Of a DNA stretch of 64,000 bases, positions 11,923 to 22,685 are shown one piece after another. The DNA comes from Prosopocoilus inquinatus. Lineage: Eukaryota; Arthropoda; Insecta; Coleoptera; Lucanidae. Under the pieces are notes generated by a model. That model did no database searches. It saw only the letters and a list, made by a program, of their open reading frames with translations, and was not told the DNA's origin. The stretch spans positions 1,736,001-1,800,000 of the forward strand of contig CM069876.1 of NCBI GenBank assembly GCA_036172665.1. Reading direction: 5' to 3'. The position numbers and the translations under genes were made by a program. The stretch's first letter is position 1. Each line of letters starts with the position of its first letter.

Positions 11923-12188
11923 TTATTTTTCAACTTAAGAACCATTAACGCAACGATTTTCTAATAATGCTTTTCTAATTACGCTTCTAATGCCTTAAAA
12001 AAAATCTTTTGGTAATTTTGTAAAATAAGGCTTCACAGCGTTTTCCAAGTCATAGTTGAATTCAAACCGACGCCCTGCCAAGTGGTTTTTGAGTTTTGGA
12101 AAGAGATAATAGTCATAGAGGCGAGCTCGGGACTTTGAGATGAAGTTGCAACTCCTTAAAGCCGCATTCACTGACCAATGCTTGAACA
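11923..12188 (-). pseudogene. Mariner transposase, C-terminal fragment
   Basis: The minus strand encodes DYYLFPKLKNHLAGRRFEF, which is the hallmark mariner region following the third catalytic aspartate (SDY-LFPKLK). It is followed by LPKDFF and, after a frameshift and one in-frame stop, by a terminal LENRCVNGS...VEK and a stop at 11923-11925, as mariner proteins usually end. Upstream, the PYSPDLAPSDY-type motif is recognisable only across a one-base frameshift (SPELA, then LYDYYLFP). No N-terminus is present here. The matching N-terminal and central parts are found at 14110-14950 on the same strand. Confidence 0.85.
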
Positions 12189-14109
12189 ATTTGTGCTTTT
12201 GCTACCTACCGGAGAAGGAACAAACTTCGTGCTGAGAAAATTAACTTTCAGCACAACCAGCAGTTCCAGTTTTCAGAGGTGTAGGTGTTAATTAAATACG
12301 ACAAAAATGAGCGCCCCCTAACCTTAACCAGAGACGGAGCTAAACTGGAAAAGACTCAAATTATGCAAATAACAATATTGATCAACGACAAATATCCGAC
12401 ACCTCAAAATCAAAAGCAGTAAATCCAAAATATGACTTGAAAAGTGTCGACGCCCGAACGCAAATGACACCGGATCGAGACATTCAGCATTGCCGAAAGC
12501 CAGGAATCGTACCCAACCTATACGTAAACGCCTGTAGGTTAAAGCCTGTAAGTAAATGAAAAGTCTATAATAAATAGTCTGCAAAACGTAGAGCAACAGT
12601 CACCACCATGCCTGTCGTGTACGTCAGGAATTAGGCTGAGGCAACTTCTTGGAGTTTAGTCAATCTAACACCATATTAATAGCCATCGATACAGAATGCA
12701 CAAAGGAGATCCGCCCGTGGTTCCTTTCGAAACCAAAATTGTCTTCTCAAAGGACGGCACTCGCGAGAGGGACCCAAGTCTCGGAGAGACACCACCCAAG
12801 TGTTGGAGATATCGCTAAACGACTGATACTGCGAAATGCTTCTCAAATTAATAAAAGGAAACAAACCGTGCCTCCCAAATGTTCAAAAGGAGCGTTTGCA
12901 CGAATAAAAACCATCGAGGTATCAGCACAGACCAACGAGTATCAATCTGACGTCAGAAAACTCCAATGGCGTCAAAGGTCATGGGTGAGACCAAAACTAT
13001 GCGTCGAAATATTAGCTCGCAAAAACCTGTAGTTCACGTCAGCTGATCCAATAAAAAAGAAACAAGGGGCGACGGAAATTTACAAGTCTGAACGCTTGGA
13101 ATAACAATTTCGTATAACTCTCGTGAACCAGAAGAAATACGCTTGCACTCGTTTCAAAAGATGAGGCAGTCTTATCTAGAAATAACGACTGTACAATTGA
13201 AGAGTTCATTAAGTGGCTCTTGAAGTTTTGATAATATTGTGAATCAGGTCGTGAATTAGATGAATGCTATGGATGAATGTGAAATGTCGCTTTTACAAAA
13301 TGACTTTTTATAATTGATTTACAATTTATTGATTAAATACAGCTCCGCTTTCAAGAAACGGGAAGCTTACGTTTACCTATCACCTCTAAGCCCGTACTTA
13401 CTTACTTTACGTCGTGGTCTATTGTCTACTGCTTTCCAAAACTATAATTCTATTTATTTCCTATTCAAAACACTACGGTAATTATGTTCGTTACTGTCAA
13501 AAAAACTAATGTAGGTAAGTACTCTAATTTATTTATTTAACATTAAACAGACTTAAAACTCCGTCTAATTTTTTTTAACTGCGTAGAATCTACAGCAAAA
13601 TCTGAAAATTCTGCTTGAAACTCTCTCATAAAATTTCGTACTGAACTCAAACACCATCAAATTTTTAGTACCATTTCGTTTAAAAAAGTCTTATATTCCT
13701 AGTTAAAGCCATTATGGAAGGGTAACTTCTGTCCAACTTCCATCAGTTTTCAAGTCATCCCTTTTTCGCTCCATCTTCTTTCGTCAAAAAGTTAAAACCC
13801 GAGTGTTGATTCATAGAGAATTTTACATTAATTTATGTCCGGAGTATTTTAAAACGGAAGCACAAACAAGCGTCTAAATAAAACACAAATCTTGAGATCA
13901 TTGGAGTTCGCTAAATTAATCGTTCCAGCGACGACAGGAGCGATAGTAAAAGGTGTCTTGCCTTTTATCGCAATACAATTCCAACGAACTGGGTGCGGCA
14001 ATTGAAGCGGTTTAAACACTAAAGAATTTCTTAATATTGTGAAGTCGGAAATAAATGCGATTCGAACGAAATATACAAGTCGTTCCCTAAAAGCGATTTT
14101 CAAACCGTA
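12189..14109. other. Block between two mariner fragments, unassigned
   Basis: Separates the two mariner pieces. The part at about 12310-13030 is noticeably richer in G+C than its surroundings and has a 127-codon ORF on the plus strand (12649-13032) overlapped by ORFs on the minus strand. None resembles a protein I know. It may be an inserted element, but I could not find terminal repeats or a duplication. Confidence 0.4.
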
Positions 14110-14950
14110 ACACTTTATGCACTTTACAGTTGTCACGTCGAGTTGTCGAGTTTTCTGAGCATGATTATGGGGTCTTCTTTTTTCGCGTGTAAACGTTTCC
14201 AAGTTCTTAATTGTGTCTTTGTATACATTATCCGTTATTGTAGTCCCTTTCAGCATATGCTCAATTAAGAGAATCCCCTCCACGTCGCCATCACTTTTGT
14301 CGCGTCTTCGCCTTCTTCGGTAGGGGAGCCCGTATGAAGCCATTGCAAGGAGTCTTGTTTCGCGGGAGTGTTCCGTTGATGTACTGAGGTCTCATCTCCA
14401 GTTACAATTCTACAGAAGAAGTCTTCACCTTGGGATACACCAGTCAAATTTTCCTCGCAAAATTGTCATATGTAAAGTTTTTGAACGTAGGAGAACCACA
14501 TGTGTAACTCATAGTGAAGTTGTTGATTAATTTAATTGAAGGAAAATCCTAGATCTACTTCACAGAAGTGAAGTGAAGTTTTTGTTCAGGACTGAGCAGC
14601 TTGGGAATTCATCGTGCCGACGTTTTGCTCATTCCCAAATCTTCCTGCAGTTTGCAAACACTCGTTCCTATTTCTCTAGCAACACTTTTAATCAGCGTTT
14701 GAAAGTTTTACTTAGCGATCAGTCAACACCAAATCTTCAACATTGTTGATGATTTCTTCAGTTTGTGCTTCCAAAGGTCTTCCACACTTTGGGTCATCAT
14801 GAATGGATTTTTTTGCCCCATTTAAATTACTTCCACCAAAACTGGAGTTAGAAATAGGACGAGCTATTTTCTCTATACAGAACCACCATTCAGTCACCAA
14901 TATTCTTTGGGCCACTGCCTTCTTCGAAAGAAATTTGGATTGGAACCAAA
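14110..14950 (-). pseudogene. Mariner transposase, N-terminal and central fragment
   Basis: The minus strand reads, in order, a DNA-binding-domain tail (KKSIHDDPKCGRPLEAQTEE, the family's DDPRSGRPS region) at about 14715-14860, a degraded linker, then FFCRIVTGDETSVHQ with the first catalytic aspartate in the VTGDE motif at about 14395-14425, HTGSP, and after a frameshift EGILLIEHMLKGTTITDNVY and RPHNHAQKTRQL, the HDNARPH-type region of the second aspartate. The reading frame is broken at least twice and in-frame stops are present between 14460 and 14700. The C-terminal third continues at 11923-12188, so this was probably one element of DD34D type. Confidence 0.88.
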
Positions 14951-16969
14951 CTTCAAGATTCCACTGTAAAATATCACAGAAAATTGAGAAAATTGTCCCG
15001 ATAGCATATTGTTTTCATAGCTAAGTCCATAACATAAAAGAACTTTCACTACTACTTGCAGTTTCACAGTTTGGTCATTATTTATTCATAACGATTACTA
15101 TATTTGAGAGATACAGTTTTTTGTCTTTTTAGTAGTGCTATATTTTCCGAATTAGGAAAAGATCGTGAAGTCTTACCTGGAAAATTCTGACCTGATTGCT
15201 GAAAACTAACTGCCTTTACAATTAGGCAAACTTCAGCAAACTTTTTTGAAGGCAGCAGTTATTAATGTTATTAAATTACCAAGAATGTTTAGGTTAGCAG
15301 AGTGTTATTATTATTAATTTGCTGAACTACTCCGTAATATCTGGCATATAAAAAAAGATTTGTTTATTATTACTCGTCCGCGTGCATAACTTGTAACAAC
15401 ACAAATATGTGATTAAGAAGCGAAAATATATAAGACATTAATCACTATAAAAATAATATTGAAATAATGTATCTCGGCCGATAACGAAAATATTTCTTTT
15501 GCGAAGCCAACTATCTGCATAAAAGTGTGTATATTTATTTCTATAAATATAAGCAACATTTTTTCAAGGCGCTGCGAAATGTGATAGCTTTTAATCAAAA
15601 CAATAGCCGCTTTTCAATATGGAATTATTCTAATTGCAAATTTAAGATGTTAATTTATAAATTAATTTAATAATAGTTATAATAAAACAGTATGATTTGT
15701 ATGAACCGTGTAAGCACTGTTCACACACTGTCGCTTTTAAGTTCAACTGCAAAGCTGTCAAATGTAACATCATGTTTTTTGTTGAATAATCACGTATTTA
15801 CTTTTTCTTAATTCTGTTTTATAAATGAGAACATGTTATTTTTTGGCAACCTGTTTTAAAGTTAAGTTTACATTTATCGGAAATGCATCATTAAATCAAG
15901 TTCAAATACGAAATTAATAATGGTGTTGATTAACGTAAATTATTTGAGACAGACGAGGAATGTATATGACGTGCATGTACGTATTCTTTCCTGTATTATG
16001 TGTGTCAGTTATTACTGTTGATTTTTTTTTTCGTGATGGAAATCAGAATAAAATTGTAGCAATCATGTAAATATAAGAGGATTGGAACTGGAACAAGATA
16101 TTTTTGCGCGATGTAAAACAAAATGAACATTATGTAAATCATAAATCAATGAGAGGAACGCAGTTATTATTCAAAACATAAAACAGTGTTGAACCTAAAT
16201 ATGGTAAGTTATAACGCGAAACAACTGCTCCATATTTTAATGACGAAACAGTATAATGGCAGTGAATACGAAAACGTTTCAATTGTTGCATATAGCTGCA
16301 TACGAAATGATAGCAGTTTTAGTATTTAATTTACTATTCAATGGCATTGATACCGGGGGTTTATGTTTTCAATTAAAAATGTATCTCGCATTGTTTATTT
16401 CTATATCACCGGTCAGCTCTCTATAAAATTCATACATTTTTTTTGCGCTGCAACGTTCGGGAAGTGGGTTAACAACAAACGGCATTAATATTTATTTCCC
16501 GTTTCGAAAAGACAAATCAAAAAAGACGCGGAAAAATTCGGCGCTTCGCGTGTACGTACTCAACATTAAAATTTTAATGCCGATGAATAAATTGAATAGT
16601 TTACTACTGTTTAACAGATATCAGAGGGACATAAAATCGTGTACTAATAAACAATTAAAAATTTATTTACAACAAGCCAGATTAATTTTTACTAATGTTC
16701 GATATTAACATTCGGAATGGTCGTTTTATTTTATCAGAAGACCACCAGGTTTATCCATTAAGGAACAGTTCGTAACTGTTGAATTTAATTAAATTAATTT
16801 TATGGAGTAATATTAAAGATTAATTCGTATAGAATTATACTCTTCGCGATATTATGAAATTGCATGACGAAGTTTTTAAACTATTTTAAAAACACGGGTA
16901 ACGTAGCGCATAAAGTATTTTATAAAACGCTTAGAAATTATGCAACTTTTGCAGAACAAAAAGTACATA
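14951..16969. other. Unassigned AT-rich DNA
   Basis: No gene, RNA gene or transposon end recognised. Very AT-rich with poly-T runs. Confidence 0.4.
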
Positions 16970-17366
16970 CAGTGTGTCCACGAATTGGTTTCACAATAAG
17001 AAAAAATTTCTATTTTTGAGTTTTCGAGCACAAGTCATTCTTCATAAAAGTTTTTGCTTGTCCTAAAACCCCGAAAAATTCTTAGAATGTGGTAAATTCT
17101 GGTTTATAACCGACAAAAATTTTTAAATTATTTTTTTTTCCTTTTTCAATTTCTTTTTTGAATTCTTGCCTTAGTAAGTTTAACTGACAAGACCGTCTAA
17201 CATGATTATATTCAACATTTTAGGACTTTGCCATATTTGATAAAAATGGAAATACAATTTTTCATTTTTTTTAGCTATAAAAAGGAATACGTCATTTTCA
17301 ATAACATTTTTGGGAGTTATCGGACAAGAAAAATTTTCTATAAAGAATGAATCCGTGGACATAGTG
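16970..17366. mobile_element. 397-bp MITE with TA target duplication
   Basis: Begins CAGTGTGTCCACGAATTG after TA (16968-16969), and its right end, reverse-complemented, reads CACTATGTCCACGGATTC before TA (17367-17368). The inverted ends are about 24 bp with mismatches, and AAATTTTTCT-like sequence follows on both sides. There is no transposase. TA duplications and CA(G/C)T ends suggest a Tc1/mariner-type non-autonomous element. Confidence 0.65.
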
Positions 17367-17380
17367 TATAAAACGACAGT

Positions 17381-17609
17381 TCAATGCTTCACGTTGTAAA
17401 ATTTGATCTTCAAATTTTCAAAATCTGTACGTTTATTAACAGAATTCGATAATATTTTAATTTTACACATTTCTATGAAACGCCTTGTAAAAATATTAGA
17501 TTCACAATATAAAATGTTAATATTATCAAAATCAGAATTATGATTATTTACTAATAAATGTTCTACAAGCATTGAATGATTTTGATTATTTTTTTTTTGA
17601 TATGGTATT
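17381..17609 (-). pseudogene. Penelope-like GIY-YIG domain, C-terminal relic
   Basis: The minus strand encodes LVEHLLVNNHNSDFDNINIL, then a FTRRFIEMCKIKILSNSVNKR segment of slightly diverged form, and ends with DFENLKIKFYN and a stop. This matches the tail of the GIY-YIG endonuclease of Penelope-like elements, where a 'H-FDFDNVKIL' segment and 'R..SE...I....NSIN' follow the active site. The relic ends exactly where the second Tc1 copy begins (17612), and its upstream part resumes at 19206. The endonuclease nicks target DNA for reverse transcription in intact elements. Confidence 0.75.
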
Positions 17610-17611
17610 TA

Positions 17612-19205
17612 CAGTCGGGGACAAAATTGTGGGTACAGAAGAGAGTTCTATCGTATTTGGAAAATATATAAACACAGAATTAAAATATAAACAAAAATAA
17701 TCAACTGAACAGTTTATTGACAACTAAATATAATATTCTAGCAAAACAAGTGAAAAGATAAACGAAAAACAAGTAATTTCTAAGAGGTGGACAAAATTAT
17801 GGGTACAATTTCTTTTTTAAATTTCACCAAAATTAATATTTAGTATGACCTCCGTTGGCTGCAATGACTGCTAAAAGTCGCCGTGGTATGCTGTCAATTA
17901 AATCTATTATTATTTCTTCTGGAATTTCTTGCCAAGCAGCGATCAGTTTGTTAAAGTAAGATGTGGCATTTGTTACTCTTTCTCGTGAAATTTTGCCGTC
18001 TAAATAAGCCCACAAGTGTTCAGTTGGGTTTAGATCCGGACTTTGAGGCGGCCACTGAAGGACTTCAATGTCATTTTCTTGGAAATAATTTTTAGCAACT
18101 CGCGAAGTATGTATGGGATCGTTATCCTGTTGAAAAACAGAGTAGTCAAGGTCCATCTTTTCGAGCGAAGGATACAAATTTTCTTCCAAAATTTGTACGT
18201 ATGATATTCCTGTCATCGTACCTTTTATTCTAGCTAAATTGCCTATACCGCTTTTACTAAAACAACCCCATACAGGAACATTGCCACCTCCATGTTAAAC
18301 TGTAGCTTCTACCATTTTAGAACTTAAGGCTTCTCCTGCTCGCCTCCATACTCTACCTCTTCGTTTTGACCCAAGAAATTCAAATTTACTTTCACCCGAC
18401 CTCACCACTTTTTCCCAATAAGCTGGGGGTTTATTTACATGTTGTTTTGCAAATGGTAATCGTTTTTTCTTATTTCGTTCACTAATGAATGGTTTCTTTC
18501 TTTTTAAAAAACTTTGAAGGCCAGCCTCCTTAATCCTTCTTTTAATTGTTTTAGTAGGAACGTTTATATTGACACTTTCCCTCACTTGTCGAGCACTTGC
18601 ACTAGGATTTTTTCTCACTTCCCGCACAATTCGGGCATCATCTCTTGATGTGGATTTTCTTTTTCGCCCTCGACTAGCGATATTTTCAGTACTATTAGTG
18701 TCTTCAATTTTTTTACAAATACGAACAACAGCGTTTTTTGATACTTTATACTTTTTTGCTAATTGTCCGTAACTTATACCCACTGTTCGGTCTTCGACAA
18801 TACGTTTACGAATTTCCAAAGCGATTTCTTTTCTGGGAGCCATAAGAAATTTTTAGTTTAAAAACGAACTTTCTTAGGACATTTCACTATTAATTATTAA
18901 CTCAATAGAAATGCCGTTTTTTAGATTAATCCACTAATATTGTATGCACGCTAGAATAGTTCTGATAAAACTAAAGCTACATCGTTGTACCCATAATTTT
19001 GTCCAACTAAAACATCTATAAAATAAACAAAACAAACCCCACTATTAAGGGATTATTCATTTATGAAATAATGCCCAATAAATGTTATTTGCACAGTTTT
19101 AAGACGCTGTTGTCGATTTATGGATGCTGCTGGTATAAAGGGATAAACGTCTGCGGGAAGTAACCAACAATATAAATGTCGTACCCACAATTTCGTCTCC
19201 CTCTG
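17612..19205 (-). mobile_element. Tc1-like DNA transposon, better-preserved copy 2
   Basis: A 1,594-bp element with left end CAGTCGGGGACAAAATTG after TA (17610-17611), and right end, reverse-complemented, CAGAGGGAGACGAAATTG. The base pair after the right end is CA rather than TA, probably a mutated duplication. Inner direct repeats lie near 17786-17812 (GTGGACAAAATTATGGGTAC) and near 18983-19006, giving the same IR/DR arrangement as copy 1. It is inserted inside a Penelope relic. Compared with copy 1 it keeps the segment lost there. Confidence 0.94.
17833..18843 (-). pseudogene. Tc1-like DD34E transposase with one premature stop
   Basis: From ATG (18841-18843) to stop (17833-17835) the frame is continuous for 336 sense positions, a normal Tc1 length, except for one TAA at 18295-18297 (codon 183), which copy 1 suggests was a lysine AAA. 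Residues 1-60 carry the first helix-turn-helix (GISYGQLAKKYKVSKNAVVR), about 63-72 the GRKRKS basic patch, 93-130 the second DNA-binding helix region, and about 158-175 FLGSKRRGRVWRRAGEA. After the stop follow GGGNVPVWGCFSKSG, then QQDNDPIHTSRVAK and SPDLNPTEHLW. The D of QDND and the E of PTEHLW are separated by 34 residues, the DD34E spacing of Tc1. It would be inactive unless the stop is read through. Confidence 0.95.
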
Positions 19206-19330
19206 CATGTTAGTCTAAACGTTTTTTCTTTAATTTTGGCTTATTCCTCGCATATTAACTGAATTACAGTTTGAACATTTCATAAACCACGTTTGGTTGT
19301 TTTCGTGTGTTTTTCTTTCACTCCTGACGA
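19206..19330 (-). pseudogene. Penelope-like GIY-YIG relic, upstream half
   Basis: The minus strand reads FMKCSNCNSVNMRGISQN, matching the 'VVYK-KCSNCNSVYIGQT' start of Penelope GIY-YIG endonucleases, with the YIG motif mutated to NMRG. In-frame stops follow. It continues at 17381-17609 on the other side of the Tc1 insertion. Confidence 0.62.
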
Positions 19331-19347
19331 AGCTATCAATTAATACT

Positions 19348-19381
19348 GAATTATAATTGGAAATGCATCCAATTATAATTC
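19348..19381. repeat. Perfect 14-bp inverted repeat
   Basis: GAATTATAATTGGA and its exact inverse flank a 6-base loop. The following CTGTCCGGTT also occurs at the end of the palindromic element at 50034-50148, so this may be a remnant of that family. Confidence 0.55.
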
Positions 19382-20336
19382 TGTCCGGTTAAAGAAAGAA
19401 AGATTAAGAACCTTTTACTGCTCGGACAAGCGTCAACTTCGTTTTTGTAGACAATGTTGCGTTTCTAGTCGCTTCACTACGATTTCTCTAGTTTGTATGT
19501 ATTAATCTTGCCTTTCTTTCTCTCATGATAAAGCAGTTATCATTCCAGACGGAAATCAAGCAAAATGTTATGACTTAAACCCAACTTTGAACTAAAGTCA
19601 AAATGAAGTTCCTCGTCATGGTATCTAGGGTCTTTGGATTTGAGTGACATTTATCTTGATATGGTTCGTAAATAATCAAAACAGTCAAATTTTTGACCTC
19701 CTTGACTTGACGGTTATGAAATACCTATATTATGTTTTATTCTTTTAAATCTAATAACTGGGAAAGTACAGTGACATCGTTATCTGAGTTTGTTTTTGAT
19801 CTTTTATCTTTTCTTTTACTCTACATGTAAGTGTGATGTTTCAAAGGTACTTCATTCATATTAAATTTGCCATTTAAATGCAGATTCATCAGGGCCTCAT
19901 TTTGAAGTCATTGTATTAAAGTCGCATGCGAAAATTACTCAAAATGCTGCACTTTTCGAACGATTTAATTTTTTTCTATGAACATCTTCATTTTGAACTC
20001 CTTTTCGCATACTTCGGTTGAGTAACTTGAGAATAGGGTCCCAGGTGCGTAATATGCATAAAACTAAATAGATGCCAATACTTATATACTAGTATTTTCT
20101 ATTACACATAAGTATCTACTGTAGTTTTGAAGCATATACTACGAAAGCAAAGTTTGTACTAGAACACGCAATAAATACTACGCAGTTGTAATACGTGCTC
20201 ACTCCCTTGCCACAAATAATTAATAATTATTATAACTGTGACAATTTCTCATTAAAACACCCAAGAAATAATTTGCCATCCAATCTACATTTTCGCTGTT
20301 GAATTTAAAAATGGCAGCGATCTATTGGTACCACTG
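19382..20336. other. Unassigned AT-rich DNA
   Basis: No gene recognised. The segment at about 20085-20190 (ATATACTACGAAAGCAAAG) has weak inverted similarity to about 22730-22770, suggesting that the foldback repeat described below once reached further out. Confidence 0.35.
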
Positions 20337-20501
20337 GCGACATAAAAAATGAGGACAGTCTTAGCAGTGTTTTTAACGTTTTTTCGTTAGTGTAAATGAT
20401 ACTTCTAATTCTAGCCATTTCCATAGCAGTGTGTTTTCTTAAATGCCCATTTACTTTAAAGTATTATAAGTGTCCTAATTTTTTATGTCGCCCGTGGTAC
20501 C
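20337..20501. mobile_element. 165-bp palindromic MITE-like element
   Basis: The left end reads GGTACCACTGGCGACATAAA and the right end, reverse-complemented, GGTACCACGGGCGACATAAA. The arms match for at least 30 bp, through AAAAAAT and AGGACA. Short, non-coding. Flanking bases show no convincing duplication. Confidence 0.7.
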
Positions 20502-20695
20502 TCTTGAAATTATAAATTGTCACTGCAAATTCACGAAGGCAGCCGTATAATCTTATTAGAATTCTTAACGTATATATCAGAAGTTTGCTAAATAGTGGCT
20601 TCAATTAAACTGAAATAGATACTATGAGGCGACCAAAATTTGAGGATTCTGCTTCTACGGCAAAGTAGAAAGTTGTATGTTCTTTTGTACACAAT

Positions 20696-22685
20696 ATGAC
20701 TGGTAAGTCGACGTATTCCTTTGAAGGAGTGTTAGTAGAGCTCTTTTGCAATTGATTTCACCTATTATGCATTATACTAAATGTAAAAGTTAATGAGATT
20801 TTAATTTTTGTGTTTTCCTTAGAAATACGCTCCCTTCTAACATTTATTTAACACTACTCAGAGAGTATAAAAGATTTTCTTAATATTTATGTTTTCCTGG
20901 TTAGACTAAATAATAGTACGTACTACGCAACAAATATTAAATTAAAAACTTTATTAAGTTCGAAATACAATGGCTGAAAAGACACTTCTTTAAAAAAATC
21001 CAACCCACATGAACATTCATTTTGAGTTATTTCCAAAATCTGATAATACAATCATCGTGCAAATTATTCTAAAAACTTCTCTGATTTATTGCCTTTCGAA
21101 TGAGGGTATTAAGTTTCAGTAAACATCTGCATACATCATACTTCCATCAAATAATAATTCTTAAGTGCGGGATGGAATATTCATTGTTTTCAATTTAAGA
21201 GGACAACAGCTTCTGGTAAGTATTAGTTTTCTATAATCTTCGGTTGAAAAGTCTCTTAAAAAGTTCCGTGACTTCACAAAATTGGAAATTAAAGAAAATT
21301 GTTCCAGTATAAGCTGAAAGTTTGAATTTTTCGGTTTTTAACTGAAGCCGATTCCTCAGGGCCAAAGGGAATTAACTGGAAGGCGATTTTCTTGAACATT
21401 CATTCTGATTTATTTCCAAAGTTTTATAATACAATTAGCTTGCAAATTATTCCAAAAAATTCTTTGATTTATTGCCTTTCCAATGAGGTACTAAGTTTTA
21501 GTAAAAATATTTTACTTTCATTAATAGTATAACAATACTAGACGAACGTATTTCAATCTCATCTTTATTACAAAGGAAGTTGACTAATCAATAAAATTTA
21601 TAGTCCACATTTTTAATTTTGTTTGATTTTCGAAATGGTTGCCTCTGGCTCGTATGCAAAAACTTGTTCTTTTTCGTACTTTCGTTTCACTAACTCTGTT
21701 GGAAAAGGACAATAGGAAAAACCGAACAACTCTTATCAAGAACTTGAGAATACCAACAAAAATTAATAACAGGAAAAGGATTACGCAGATTATTTAAACA
21801 GAATGCAGAAAATTACAATTAACGACTGCAGTGTTGACTTTATCGACAATTATTTTTAAATGTATCTTAGCGTTAATATATATCTGAACAGACCAAGTCC
21901 TACTTAATAATTGAATTTGAGAAATATTTACGTTAGTTTTTCGTTGGAATTACGTTTAATACAATATCATTTAATATGGCCATCCTTTGAAGGAAAAATT
22001 ACCTTCCAATGAATTCTCTTTAGCACTGAAGAATCGGCTTCGGACGGAAAATGAAGAATTCAAATTTTAAGCTCACACTGGAACAGTTTTCTTTAGCTTC
22101 CAATTTTGTGAAGTCACGGGACTTTTTAATGGATTTCGCAATTGAAGTTCATAAGAAACTAACATTTAACAGAAGTTGTTGTCGTCTTAAATTGAAAACA
22201 ATGAACATTCTACCCCGCACTTAATAATTATTGTATGTATGATGTATACAGATTTTTACTAAAACTTAATACCCTCATTCGAAAGGCAATAAATCAGAGA
22301 AGTTTTTAGAATCATCTGCAAGTTGATTGTATTACCAAATTTTGGAAATAATTCAAAATGAATGTTCAAGTGGGTTGGATTTCTTTAGAGAAGTGTCTTT
22401 TCAGCCATTGTATTTCGAACTTAATAAAGTTTTTAACTTAATGTTTGTTGCGTAGTACGTACTATTATTTAGTCTAACCAGGAAAGCATAAATGTTAAGA
22501 AAATCTTTTATACTCTCTGAGTAATGTTACGTAAATTTTAGTTGCGAGCGTATTTCTAAGGAAAACACAAAAATTTAAATATCTTATTAGCTATTGCATT
22601 TTGGGTAATACATAATATGGTCAAATTAATTGCAAATGAGCTCTACTAACACTTCCTCAAATGAAAACCTCGACTTACCAGTCAT
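20696..22685. repeat. 2-kb foldback: inverted arms of about 700 bp
   Basis: The left arm (20696-21396) and right arm (21988-22685) are inverted copies. Both contain ATGACTGGTAAGTCGA at the outer edge, AGAGAGTATAAAAGATTTTC, AGTACGTACTACGCAACAAA and, at the inner edge, GAAGCCGATTC / GAATCGGCTTC. Similarity is high but with substitutions and small gaps, so the duplication is not recent. The 590-bp spacer contains a third, direct copy of a 117-bp arm segment (21394-21510, matching 21003-21130). No coding sequence was recognised. It could be a foldback transposon or a rearranged repeat. Confidence 0.82.

Noticed and set aside
12649..13032. 127-codon ORF on the plus strand
   Set aside because: No family resemblance, overlapped by an ORF on the other strand, no splice or promoter context, and it lies in a possible insertion inside a mariner remnant.
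13849..14100. Continuation of the mariner frame past TVKC
   Set aside because: The frame stays open but similarity to mariner ends near 14110, so the extra residues are a chance read-through.
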